Source: Sclerotiophoma versabilis
Lineage: Eukaryota > Ascomycota > Dothideomycetes > Pleosporales > Didymellaceae
Reading direction: 5' to 3'
NCBI GenBank assembly: GCA_012274445.1
Contig: JAAROD010000029.1
Coordinates: forward strand, 744,001 to 808,000
Length of the DNA stretch: 64,000 nucleotides
Shown: in pieces, positions 11,268 through 22,409 of the stretch
Layout of the letters: each line of letters starts with the position of its first letter
Numbering within the stretch: position 1 is the first letter of the stretch
Made by a program: the position numbers and the translations under genes
Notes under the pieces: generated by a model
Databases searched by the model: none
Seen by the model: only the letters and a program-made list of their open reading frames with translations
Told to the model about the DNA's origin: nothing

Positions 11268-12564
11268 TTAGGCCTTGCTACGGCGGAGAAGTGAACGGAT
11301 TGGAGCAGAGCGTGTGACTTCAACCCACTTCTTCTTCGCCGTAGCTGCACCAAACTTGTACGTTCCGCCGGTCGTTGCAATCAATTCGACGACCTTCGTC
11401 CACGGGATCTTGCCCAATTTCTGCTCGGTTTCGAGCGAGGGCTGTATCACGTCAAGCTTATCGAGCTCTCCTTGCACGTAGCGTTTGAGTAAATCGACCT
11501 GGACTTGGTCAACAATCGCGAATTCAATCGGGGCTTCAAAAACCCACATCGATCTCTGTCCACTTTGGAGCCCGGACCCGAGCATTCCTAGGTTTAGTCA
11601 AAGAGCGGTAGCGGCCACGAAGAGTGGACTCGGCTACCATGCGACCAAGCGCCTTGCGGATGTCCTTGTACGTGTAGCCATCTTGCTTCATTCGGAGAAG
11701 CGTCTCGTCGTCTTTTGTGCGTTGGGCTTTCTCGCTGTCGGTGAGAGGCGTCATGAAGCGGGACTGGAACTGGCTCTGTGCAGGGACAGCACTCTTGTTG
11801 CTCCACTGGGCTTGTCGCTGCCTTGAGTTGCGATCGAGAGGCGCCAGGAAAGAGTTAGGACGACGATCAAACGGCAGTGTGCTTGCATGCTGGTTTTGGG
11901 AGCCTTGAGCAGCTAGAGCCTTCTTGTCCGTGTAGCCAGGAGGGTACCATGGCGTCATACCTGGGCTGCTGCTTTGTGACTGCTCGTACGAGTACTCTGA
12001 GTCGTAAAGTGTTACTTCGTCAGTCTGCTCGACCGTATTACCCACGTGAAATGGTCCAGCAGATGTCATGGAGGATCCGAAGTCGTTCCCCATTCTTAGC
12101 TGCCGTCGGACAATTGACTGTGGTGTGAGCGGTACGAAGCCGGGTGAGGATGAGACTTTCCTCGCGCCTGGCGACATTGTGTAGCTCGCTGAGCCGTGGC
12201 CAAGAGTAGCTGAACTGCAGTCTGGTCCGGGACTGTATGTGTTCTTCGCATCGCTGAAAGGGCTGACTGGCGAAAGCAGTATGTCCGCGCTCGGACTGGG
12301 CGCCATGTTGTTTAAGCCATTCGAGGTCCAGAATGACGATGTTCCGAAATCCATGGACTTTTCCATTATGTCCTGTCTGGCATCATGGCTGTATAGCAAG
12401 TCGCTGTTTGCATGCATCGAATGGTCAATCAGCGGTTCGCTGGGGAGTTCTGTCCACACCATGTTGTGGCCAAATGCTGGGATATGTGACCACGACTGAT
12501 TGTGGGCAGACAACATGTCACTCGACATCGAAATCTGCGGCATCGGCCACTGCGACTGGGACAT
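11268..12564 (-). CDS. Myb/SANT-like DNA-binding protein
   Basis: Exons 12564-11548 and 11498-11268 (49-nt intron) give 415 aa. The first ATG of the frame (MSQSQWPMPQ) is used; the open frame further upstream begins only with GTG. Residues 1-285 are Ser/Pro/Gln/Met-rich, like a transcription factor's disordered region. Residues about 295-350 form a first helix-turn-helix-like unit (DDETLLRMKQDGYTYKDIRKAL). The second unit crosses the splice site: WTEIDVDLLKRYVQ, then KIPWTKVVELIATTGG and AAKKKW-type spacing (GAATAKKKWVEV), the tryptophan-spaced pattern of Myb/SANT repeats. It is probably a nuclear regulator; the target is unknown. The clean repeat across the intron supports the model. Confidence 0.8.
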
Positions 12565-14879
12565 GTTATTCTTCGGTCTGAACTGGCTTTGCTGCTTCAA
12601 AGTCAGTGCTTGCGACTTGGCGAATGTCCGTGATACTTGCGAGTTGGCAAATGTCTGTGGTACTTGCAAGAAGGGGCTGCGCCATTGATGCTTCAGGGTA
12701 TACAGCTGTAGAACTGTCGAGGTCGTATAAGAGCCGCGATCCAGGCCGCGGTGAGGAGGTACAGAGCCCGCTGGGGGTATAGTACTCTTGTACCTGAGCC
12801 ATGGCAGCACGTGCAGCGGAGGCGCGCTATGGTACACTTGGAAGCCAGTAGTGTAACAACAGATCGAAAGCCACGCGTGAATGTCACCACCGACGTGACA
12901 GGTGCGCGAAGTCGGCGTGAATGTGGGCGAGGTGGGGTGGACGGACGGGCGCAGGTACGTCAGTTGTCCAAGACGGGAGATGGTGCTATTCGTCGAGTGA
13001 ACGACACCGCTTCACAAAGCAGCGGTCAGACGGCGGCCGCCCAATTAGCTCGAATCGCAAGTCTAGCAATACGCAATTCGATTCTCGCAGACAGGCCCCG
13101 GTAAATACGGATAAGGGGAAGTGGGAAGATCCTGAGACCAATCTCGGTATCTATATGGTGTAAGTCAAAGTAAACGGAGAGCTGAGTCTACACATGTCAG
13201 TGCGCTAGTCTGGCGTGGATATGGGAAGATTCCCTACCAGCGATGCCACGAGAGCACGGAATGACCAAGACTGAGACCGGCGGAGCAGGCAATGATCGCT
13301 TGAACAAGTACAAACAAACTTGGGAAGTTCCACTAAGTATCTTGTAGGACGAGTCTTTGGAAAACGACTGAAAACGCGCAATCAAATCGATAGGGCAAGA
13401 GAGCAAAGTCCAAGGGGTGCCGAAGCTATTTAAGGAGAATCCAGTCAAGTTGATATGCCGCCCTGCAGCGAGGTTGTGGCCTACTTAAATCTAAGACAGC
13501 GCATCCGCACTCGTCAGAACGTCGAGCTCGTTTGAGCACCCCATGTCTTCTTGCGCGGTAACGGGAGCAAAGGTCTGAGCGTCTTTGGAGGTACGAGGTA
13601 CACTTCTATGCCTACTCTCAATTTCAGCAACTCTGGTACCGCCACCGGAAGCATCCTGCACTGACTACACCCTGGTATTCACATCTAAACTGCGCCGTAG
13701 GGCGCCGCATGGTCAACTTTGCGAGAAGCAATCACAGCATCTGCCAACATACACCATAGAAGTGACGACAGCCCTGAGCTATCGACGTGGCTTGCTTGTA
13801 GTATGGAATTTGTATGCTCAGCCTTGCAAACAGCACCGCGCCTGTGGATGTATCATCACCCACCACTTGAGCTCGAGCCAAAGGAGCTTGCTTCTCTGGT
13901 GCTAGCTGAGCTGTCATCTCGCCGTTCCTGTTTGACTAACGTGCAGAAGCGAGCGGGAAGGTGCCATATAGCGCCTTGGCGCGCTTGCCTTGTACCTCCT
14001 CTCGCCTTTATGCCACTTGCAAACGAGGATGGGTTGTGCAAGCATGGCTTGCAGCCCCCGCAGGCTGATCATCTCGCTCTACAGTCCGGAAGCCCCCCAC
14101 GGGCTGGCCCGCAGCCAACATGCGCTGTCGATCGTCGTGGAGCTTGTACTCCATGAAACCGAATATCCGTTATTGCGTCTCTATCCTACACTTCTCGCCC
14201 GTAGCGCTTCTGCTCAGTCTACCGTACGGCTATTTACATCGACCCTGTTCTTTTCCACCTATGAGCTTGAGGATAAACCCTCTGCTTGTCGCCATCGATC
14301 CGGGCTCACGACGATGTACCCCATGGGCTTTCGGGATTGATACTGATCAATCACTTACAAATACTGAGAGACAAATGTTCTCCGATCCGCCCACCTTGCC
14401 CCTGGAGTGGCTCGTGGCAGCGCTGTCAACCACCTGCGGCCATCTGCGACCAAAGCCAGGCCTGGTGGTACAGAACGTGAGACACGGCCGCAGCCTGCCT
14501 GACAGGAGATAACAGTTCGCGTAGTCTTTCTTACAACCAAAATCCGGGGAAACCGCCACTCGCCTGGCGGCATCACGTTCCACATGGAACATATGTATCT
14601 GTCGTCGCGGGTAGTACGAAACGGCTATCATGCATGCACAGGATGCGCAAGAACACTGCCAAGGATATGACGGAGACATGCGAACTTCATCAGCTCATTC
14701 AGCAAGGAACTACAACAGACAATGCAGGAGCAAGGGGCTGCTGAGCTTCCAATGAGACCTCCTAGGGTACGTGGTACGGAACTGAGGTTTACAGCTTCTT
14801 GCGAGCTTATCGCCAACCCCAGTCACTTTCACAAAGTACCACTTCTGCAACTCTCCGAAGCACATATACCTCGCTTTTC
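12565..14879. other. Gene-poor interval
   Basis: About 2.3 kb between two minus-strand genes. The proximal part (12565-13000) is the Myb-like gene's promoter and probable leader. Plus-strand frames at 13585-14512 overlap in several registers and have no domain-like composition. No repeat seen. Confidence 0.45.
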
Positions 14880-15981
14880 TCAGATCTTCGCTTTTGGCTC
14901 CCCCTGTGGCTCCAACTCCACATCCTTCCAAGGTAACCCGAGATATTCCCACATGTAATGAAATCTAATGTGCACTGTTAGCGCCCGCCCCACACTAAAG
15001 TGTGGATACCCGTTTGACAACTTCCATGCGAACTTGGTTCGCATCAGCCCAAACGTCTTCCCCGTCCGCTGGCGCCGATACCTTACCTGACACGAATCGA
15101 ATAATAACGAACAAGGAATGAGATTGGGCTTTGGCGTACCTGTCACTTCCGAAAAAAGGCTCTTCGGCTCCTCTTGCATTGCGCACCCAGAACCACGGGC
15201 ATCCAAAGGCTCCCCTGTCGAGGGCTTCTTTTGTGTTATTGTTCAGCAGCTGCTTGAATGGCGCGCTATTTGCCGATGACAATATGGCCTTCACTTCCTC
15301 CGCGCTGAACCTTGGTTGAAGTGTCTCGGCAAGCGTGTCAGGTACACTGACGTCTTTCCCGTTTTTCCACATTGCCTCGAAAATGTCAAGGAAGGTGGAG
15401 ATGAAGAGCTTTGGATGCGTCTCTCTGATGAAGCACAGAGCACGTTGCGGCAGAAGTGACATGATCGGAAAGAAATCTGGGGTTTTTACGTCTTCTGCAC
15501 CAAAGTATCGCTTTGCTCGCGCACTGTCATAGCTGCTGTAAGCTGCCTTAGCGGGAAGCGTCCACGGGGGCTTGTTGCCTGTTCATGTAAGTTGGGAGGT
15601 TATTGGCACACCCCAGTTACGATCATGATGGGATCACGGGAGGAGAAATCATACCGCTACCGACATTGATACCACCAAGGAAGACGGGAATGATGCTTCT
15701 CACAGTTAGTTGATTGTCTTGACTGCAAGGCATGCTGCGACAGTAGTTCGATGGGGTTCAGATGAAGTCGTGCAGTGCTACGGGCGACTCATGATACTCT
15801 TCCGAAAAGAGTACTTACTCGATCTCTACATTATGCGTTGCAAGTGTTCGTCTGTTCTTCTCCAGGTGGAGTAGTGCAAAGTAGGAGTAAGGCGATACTG
15901 TCCAGGTCAACTTCAAACCCAATGCATCCGTGGCAATTTTGACATACCACAATCCAGATAGCACGTGATCTTCCCAGACAT
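14880..15981 (-). CDS. Kappa-class glutathione S-transferase, PTS1-like C-terminus
   Basis: Exons 15981-15948, 15897-15819, 15698-15655, 15578-15140 and 14964-14880 give 226 aa, exactly the usual kappa-class length. It has a DsbA-like thioredoxin fold with a helical insertion. The splice model restores the N-terminal CYLDCVSPYSYFALLHLE (catalytic Ser region of class kappa), then GGINVGSGNKPPW, the insertion domain, GAFGCPWFWV (cis-Pro region) and FGSDRFHYMWEYLGLPW. Kappa GSTs act in mitochondria and peroxisomes; this one ends AKI, a known PTS1 variant in Candida tropicalis. It is divergently paired with an HSDL2-like dehydrogenase that ends AKL. All five junctions are GT-AG with preserved phase. 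The substrate is unknown. Confidence 0.93.
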
Positions 15982-16322
15982 ATTCGCAGCTTTGTTACCC
16001 TGACAAGCAGTCTTTTTCTCGATTACTTATGTCGGTTCTATGGTGTAATGTAGTCCTCGGACTGCCCAGACGTGAACATTGACGATCCTGTGATCGCCGT
16101 GAGCCGAGGTACAACGCTCTTGCTCCCACTTCGGTCCTAATCAGTAATCATGTACAGTAGTACAACCGCTTCTTCACTCAATGCTCGCGCGCCGAGCAAT
16201 CCACATACTGCTGACCTTACGAACGAAGGCTACAATGAGACCTCGGTCAGTGCCTTCTGTAGGCTGAAATACTAATCTGCGATCATTACTTCCCCGCTTC
16301 AGATTAACAATAAACCCCAAGC
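15982..16322. promoter_or_regulatory. Divergent promoter with three CCTCGG sites
   Basis: The 341-bp interval between the two start codons contains CCTCGG at 16055-16060, its reverse complement CCGAGG at 16104-16109 and CCTCGG again at 16241-16246. CCTCGG is the core bound by FarA/FarB in Aspergillus nidulans and by CTF1-type factors in Fusarium, regulators of fatty-acid and peroxisomal genes. About 0.17 such sites are expected by chance in this length (2 x 341/4096), assuming equal base frequencies. Function is inferred. Confidence 0.6.
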
Positions 16323-17472
16323 ATGGTGCCTCCACCAGGCATGTCCCAACAGGACCATTCGTTCGCACTTATGCTCTTTGAGCGAAAACACAAACAGTCG
16401 TTAAGCATGGTGCGTAAAGAGCTCGAGCAGTCGGACACCGCGTCGACAGACGCAGAGGTATCAGCTCGCGCTACTGCCAAAAGGGAAGCGGACTCGCAGA
16501 AGCAGGTCGCCCTTGTCGTCGGCGCGTCAAGAGGCATAGGTCGACAGATTGCCATTGACCTGGCAAGGGAAGGATATGCGGGTACTTTTCCTAGATCCTG
16601 GAAGCCCAAGCACTGCTAAGACATGCACAGTCGTCGTAGCAGCTAAAAGCACGTCGAACGCCTCCATCGCCTCACCTTTCCCGCCAGACCCCAACTCATC
16701 CGCCTCTACGATTAGCACCGTCGAGCGCGAGATTCATGAAGCTGGCGGCACCGCGACTGCAATTCCCGTCGATACGCGCAACATCCCCTCTATTAACCTC
16801 CTTGTTTCCTCTACCATCGACCTCTATGGCCGTATCGATGTCCTCGTTTACAACAGCGGCGCAATATGGTGGTCCAGCGTCTACAAGACACCCTTTAAAC
16901 GATTCCAGCTCATGCAGCAAGTCAATGTGGAAGGGCTGTATGGCACGGTGCAAGCTGTGCTACCCCAATTCGAAAAGCAAGAGTGGAAAGGGCGGATTGT
17001 TGTCGTCAGTCCCCCAATTTACTCACGCTTCTTTCGGGGCAAGACAGCCTACGCAATGGGGAAAGTTGGCATGTCAGTCCTGACGAAGGGTTTGGCTATG
17101 GATTGGGAAAGGGAGGGAAAGAAGGATATGGCGATCACAAGTATCTGGCCTGCTGCGGCGATCGAGTCGGCTGCCACGCAGAACGTTGAAGGTGACAATT
17201 TGCAGGATCTGAGAAAGCCGACGATCTTCTCAGACGCAATTTTAGAGATGTTGAAGAGTGACCCCGCAGAGGTGAGTGGTAGCTTGGAGCTTGACGAAGA
17301 CTTTCTGAGAAGGAAGGGGTACAAGGATGAGGATTTTGAGAAGTATAGTCTGGTGCCGGGGGCAAAGCCGAGGAGGATCATGCCGAAGGAATTGCCGAAC
17401 CTGAGGGTTGCAGAGCAAGATGACGAGGGGAAGAGGGTGGACAGTACGAAGTTGAGGGCCGCAAAGCTATAG
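16323..17472 (+). CDS. HSDL2-like short-chain dehydrogenase with PTS1 (AKL)
   Basis: Exons 16323-16581 and 16631-17472 (49-nt intron) give 366 aa. The Rossmann cofactor loop is GASRGIG; the active-site serine lies in VVSPP and the catalytic Tyr-x3-Lys is YAMGK. The spacing and segments VVVAAKS, DVLVYNSGAI and ITSIWPAAAIESAA match hydroxysteroid dehydrogenase-like protein 2, a peroxisomal/mitochondrial SDR subfamily linked to lipid metabolism. About 65 residues precede the Rossmann core, longer than usual; a later in-frame Met (MSQQ) could be used. The C-terminus AKL is a PTS1 signal. The SCP2 domain of animal HSDL2 is absent. Substrate unknown. Confidence 0.9.
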
Positions 17473-18092
17473 TTTGCGTGTATGTTTTGTAGGGAAACCA
17501 ATATCTCTGCAGATCGAATGGTATCCGCCTATACGAAAGAACTCCAATGCAGAACCGATGTCACACTTCGATGAGTATGTGCTTCACAGCACCTGAGATA
17601 CTAGCCGGGACCCCTTAACGAGTGCTTAGCAAAACGTGCTAATCCCGCAGACTATGCTTCGGTACGATTGCCGCAGTGCACGGATCGAGGTCCATGGCTT
17701 CCTAGCAGACAGACTACTATGCATGCTTCGAAGAGTGGCGGCATAGAACTCGATCGGGCAGGTTGGCGGCTTTGATGTGCTCCATAGGATAATGATCTAG
17801 ATTTCTACTATCTCGCTGAGCTGGAAAGGGTCGGATGGCAATGGGAAAGGAGTAGATGTTGGGCGAAAAGATCGATGCCGATCTAACATGTGACAAGAAG
17901 GACGCCAAGCTCGCGATGCTTCGATTTGTACAGAGGTTGATGTGTGGTGTCGAGTAAAGTGATGATTCTCGTCAAGGGGGACAGCAAATGTTGGTTTCTT
18001 CATCTGGCATAGCTATGAGATCTGTGCAGTATACATGTAGAAGTACTCTTTACTTGTAATTGTACCTGTGTTGCTTCAGAATACCAACTACC
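17473..18092. other. Convergent intergenic region
   Basis: Separates the 3' ends of the dehydrogenase (plus) and the aldo-keto reductase (minus). Only short shadow frames are present. Confidence 0.5.
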
Positions 18093-19195
18093 TTAGCGGA
18101 AGTAAGTTGGAGCTGTAGCCTTTGCGACCAGCCATGCCTCGTCCAACGATTGAACAACATCATCCGGCAATGGGCCCTTTTCAAGATCTGCCAGGTTTCC
18201 CTCTAGCTGACTGAAGCTACTCACACCAATGATGACACCATCGTTGCCGCCCTTCACCCTTGTCTTAAGTTCTGAATGGTGGACAGTCCATCTCAATGCA
18301 ATCTCGAGCAGAGTCAGGTTGTGCTTCTGGGCAGCATTCTCGACAATCTGCAAAGCATCGAAAGTGCCCTTCTTGAAGTAGCGTTCGCGGTACATAGAGC
18401 CAACACGATCGGCTTCTTTGCCAAAGCGACCGTCGTCAGGGACGATGTCGGCAGATTTAATCTTGCCTGAGAATAGACCACCGGCGAGGGGGTTGTATAC
18501 GACAACATCTATTTTGTACTTGCGGCAAGCTGGGATGAGCTCAGGTTCGATGGCGCGAGCTAGATTTGTTAGCCATTCTGCGCATGCAAATGGAGATATT
18601 GACCTTACTGATGGCGTTGTACATCGCTTGATAGATTGTCGGCTTCACCCAACCCCGTTCGTTCGCGATGTTCCAGATCTCTGCTACCTCCCAAGCGGCA
18701 TAGTTGCTGAGGCCGAGCTGGACGAATTTTCCTTCCTTATGCAGCTCGTTGACTGCCTCAAGGGTCTTCTCGAAAGGCACCGATCTGTCCGGGGCATGTA
18801 GGTAGAAGATGTCAACGGTATCTGTGCCCAGCTCTTTCAAGGAAGTGCTGAAGTGCTCTTTCAGTGACCCAGGCTCGTGGACGCCGGGCTTGTATGGGTA
18901 CACCTTGGTTGCAAGAGTGAAGCCTCGGTCCTTCCATTTTGCGTCGCGTGTCCAGCCTTCCTGCTTGCCGCCAACATACATGCGAGCTGTGTCGATTTCA
19001 TCGTAGCCTTTCGATTGGAAGTAGTCAAGATGCTTTGTGAAATCATTGAAGTCCGTGATACGAGCTCCAGATGATGCATCAGGGCCTATGGAAGCTTAGC
19101 TGGAGCTCTGGCGGGGCAGGTGGAGATGGCTAGCTACCAAAGGTCATCAATCCCAGGATGATGCGGTCATTTGGATTTTGAGCGATGAGAGGCAT
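18093..19195 (-). CDS. Aldo/keto reductase, AKR7 (aflatoxin aldehyde reductase)-like
   Basis: Exons 19195-19138, 19085-18609 and 18559-18093 give 333 aa. This is an NADPH-dependent aldehyde/ketone reductase with a TIM barrel. The catalytic tetrad is visible: Asp in DEIDTARMY, Tyr in the same motif, Lys in LATKVYP and His in FYLHAPDRS. The start MPLIAQNPNDRIILGLMTFG and the segments VQLGLSNYAAWEV and YNAITRAIEPELIPACR match the AKR7/aflatoxin B1 aldehyde reductase group. The C-terminal motif IIGVSSFSQLEGNL binds the cofactor phosphate. Both introns are GT-AG and phase-consistent. It probably detoxifies dialdehydes or similar carbonyls; no biosynthetic cluster surrounds it, so a general detoxification role is more likely. 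Confidence 0.92.
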
Positions 19196-20062
19196 CGTGG
19201 ACAATGATGGCTGAGTCCTTTGAAGCTGTCTTGAAATTTGTGTAATTCGGTGAAGAGAAGGAAAGCTGCGAAACATTGCGGGTTATCTTGAGAGATGACG
19301 ACAGGCGGGACGGTGGGGTAGCAGCCCCGTCCGGTTATAAACCTGCTATGTCCGAGTGAATCTGGCAGAACGAAGATCTGCCGCAAGACATGCATGAACA
19401 GCTGTCAATATGTCGATCGCATTGACTACACGCATGCTGAAGGTAGGCTTGAAGTTTAACTGTATTTACATTTCTGTACATACAAATCTTTCTTTCGTAT
19501 ATTCCCCCCGAATGTTAACGCCGTCGTTCGCACTCCGTCTGTATATACATGTATGAACCCTCCAATCTTGACGTACCGCAAAAAAAAAACCCCCCCGTCC
19601 GTCGAGTCGCTGCGTAAGGAGATGTATGTTCGTAACATGAAAAGGTAAGGTTGACTGGCCCTGCGAATGTAAACAAAATGGAATGCAAGGCCAGTATGTG
19701 TGCGTGTGAAAAGGATGATCGCTCGCTGCGGCGGAAGATCGAGCCGGCAGAGGAGCCACCAGTAAAAGCAGGAGGAGGAAGGAGGACAGAAGCCGCTCGA
19801 AAGAACAAAAGGCGGTGAGCTGAGTAAGACATTAAGGTATCTCAAAGTGTTGAAAGGCCAGACGTTGCGAGTGCTCTTGCTGGGCATAGGAGAACCCTTT
19901 GTACAAAATGGAATGAGATGCCAACTTGAAAGAAAGTCGAAGCAAGAACGCTGGGCAGCAGAAGATAGGAATGCTATAGGCAGGCACAGGAGAAGAAAGG
20001 ATGAAGATGGATTAAGGAGCGTTTCCCCATTCATCATCTACACCCTTCATGCTATGCCATCC
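19196..20062. other. Intergenic with a short homopolymer
   Basis: Contains the aldo-keto reductase promoter and the 3' flank of palI. A run of ten A then seven C lies at 19580-19596. The minus-strand frames at 19456-20037 are compositional and not supported. Confidence 0.45.
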
Positions 20063-22409
20063 CTACATGGCATTAGCTCCGGGATACCGCCCCGGCGCCT
20101 GCAATCCATTCTGCTGCCCCATCATTGTAGCCGGAGGCTGAATGCCCCTGCCCCTGCCACCTCTGGGCCCACCTCTCCCTCTCCCCCGTCCCATACCAAC
20201 GCCTGGGATTGCGAAGTCAGGATTCGCCGCATTGGCATCGAGGATTACATCTTCAGGCCTCATAGGCCTGCCGCCGCCACGGCCGTTATACGGTCCGAAG
20301 TTACCAGCTGCAGCGCCCATTTCCGGGCGCCATGCGGGGTTCACAGGGCGCTGCGAGACGGATGTGAAGTGTGATGCTTCACTGGCGGCGGGGCTGCGTG
20401 AACCGTCAGGCAGGTCGTCATAGCTTGATGTTCTTGGTAGGTTGGGGTCATTGAGCTGCTGTGGCCGCTCAGGCGCAGACAGTAGATTTGGGTTCGAGTT
20501 ATATGTGCCGGGCATACCGCCAGGCATTAAAGAGGAGGGCATCGGTGGCGGGTTGGGGCGTGCGGGTTCGGCAAATTTAGGGTCCACGTCTTCGTAATAG
20601 TCGGAGCTGCGCTCGACGTTGTTGCTGTGGTTGTGCATGGGAGGTGCGAAACCGCCGACTTGAGAAAGTTGGGCAGGCATTTCCACGGGGGAATCCATGA
20701 TTGGGGAGAGGCCACGGCTGTTGGCACTGTTCTTGGAGTTGTCGGACGGTTGGCGCTCCTGATTCCAGTTTGAGCGAACGGGGATATATTGTTGCTGTTG
20801 TGATGATGATTGTTGTTGATGTGGTTGAAGAAGTTCGCTGCGCATGATTAGTCGCCTATCAAAGTCGCCGCAAGGTATGACTTACTCTTGAGAGTATGAG
20901 CTGGTCGGGCTCACCAGGTCAGACGGCCTGCGTTGGGGCGAGCTTGATGGAAAACCGCCTTGCTGAAGTGCCAGCATACCCTGCACGTCCCCGTCACTTT
21001 CCCGCAAACCGTAATTCTGATTCTGGTTCTGGTTCTGGTTCTGGTTCTGGGTTACTGGTGGTGTTCCAGTACGTGAGTCCATCTCAATGGCTTGTCCAAT
21101 GGCCAGAGGAGGTTGTGGAGATGCGCCCCTGTTGCTCTGGCCGTACGGCGACTGTTCACGTGGTGGAGGACCTTGGCCGTAAGGACCTTGATTGTAGTTG
21201 TTGTAGCCTGGAGGAGGAGCACCCCGTCCCATAGGGCCAGGTCCCATTCCACCAGGTCCACCACGCATAGGTCCGCCTCGTCCGCCTTGCCAGCCTGGCG
21301 GGGGAGGACCACGCATTCCTCCTCGAGGGCCGCCAAACCCTCCTCTCCCAGGGACACCATAAGGAACGCCCCGTGGTGGGTAACCGCCTCTTCCTCTCAT
21401 CGGGCCTCCTCTGCCGCGTCCTGGACCACCTGGGCCAGCATTCATCATATACTCTTGAGGCATTGGTGGGATAGGGTTTCCGTATTGGTCAACAGGCTGT
21501 CGTGCACGGCCGGAGGGACCACGCATTGGCGCAACCATAGGATCCGAACTTTCCCTTCCAGCACTGCTGTTTGTCTTAAGCGAAGGGTTTCGTTGATTGA
21601 GTGGTGTCATGTCCTCGGGCGAGTGCTGCTTTTGAAGCTCAAACGAGGCATACTCGTTGTCTTTCAGTCCAGAAGACATTGTGTCGTTCGACATCGGCGG
21701 CGGAGACTCGGCTTTGGGAAATTCGGTGGTTACTCTCGCATCACTGGGCCGGTTGGCGTAGTACGTTTGACCGTTCATGTCGTCGTTCTCTGCAATGCGC
21801 CTCTTACGCGCCTTGCGGCTGACCAGTGTCCTGCGCATAGCACATGTTACGATTCCACTAGCAACAATGATGATGGTGGCTGCCAACACAATCCATCCTC
21901 CCCAAGCCACGTGGGGTACGAAGAGCAGAATGTCGACAAGGAAGGCTAGCAGCGAGACCAGGAGGGTTGGAAAGGTGAAGATGAGCAGCGCAAGCAGGTA
22001 ACGCGGCGAATGGGCGGGCGAGTGGAAGTGGGCAGCGATAGCGAGCCCAAAGCATATCAGCGTCATAAGTGCCGCAATGGGATGCACGATGAGGATGGAC
22101 GAGAGCGCATGGCGCGAGTTTGCGGGTAGCGAGAAGTCGGTGTCTGGCTGGTCCTGGAACAGTGTCTCTGTAGGGCATGGTCAATTGCAGGCGTTGCATA
22201 GTTGTATCGAACAACGTACCAGTGTCGTAGCCAATCATCGGCCCCTTGCAGCTTCCCCCATCTGGACAGTAACCCAGCACGCCAAAGTTGATGTTGCGGT
22301 AAGTTGCAATGGGGATGGCCGGGATGATGGGCGTGGAGATGGTCGACAGCAGCAGCAAGCAGAAGGCGACGAAGAACAATATGGATAGGGGCGTCGCCGG
22401 GCGAAGCAT
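20063..22409 (-). CDS. palI: pH-response regulator PalI/Rim9
   Basis: Exons 22409-22220, 22167-20886 and 20837-20063 give 748 aa. PalI/Rim9 is a plasma-membrane protein of the SUR7 family that helps place the pH sensor PalH at the membrane in the Pal/Rim alkaline-response pathway, which activates PacC. Visible features: first membrane segment ILFFVAFCLLLLSTISTPII, an extracellular loop with FGVLGYCPDGGSC, and three further membrane segments (about residues 90-185), followed by basic RKARKRR. The cytosolic tail of some 550 residues is low-complexity: Pro/Gly-rich with many RGG, GRGG and MRG repeats (about 280-400), a short Asn-Gln repeat and Gln-rich stretches. Long tails are usual in filamentous fungi; the density of RGG is notable. 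Confidence 0.9.
21015..21050 (+). repeat. Hexanucleotide tandem repeat TTCTGG x6
   Basis: Six copies (the first with one change) of a 6-bp unit inside the palI coding region. On the minus strand it encodes an Asn-Gln dipeptide repeat in the cytosolic tail, so length changes would stay in frame. Confidence 0.9.

Noticed and set aside
13585..14512. Several plus-strand frames over 100 codons
   Set aside because: They overlap each other and show biased composition without recognisable segments; likely chance in GC-rich DNA.
19456..20037. 193-codon minus-strand frame between AKR and palI
   Set aside because: It spans the A10C7 homopolymer and has no homology-like segment; a frame through a homopolymer is weak evidence.
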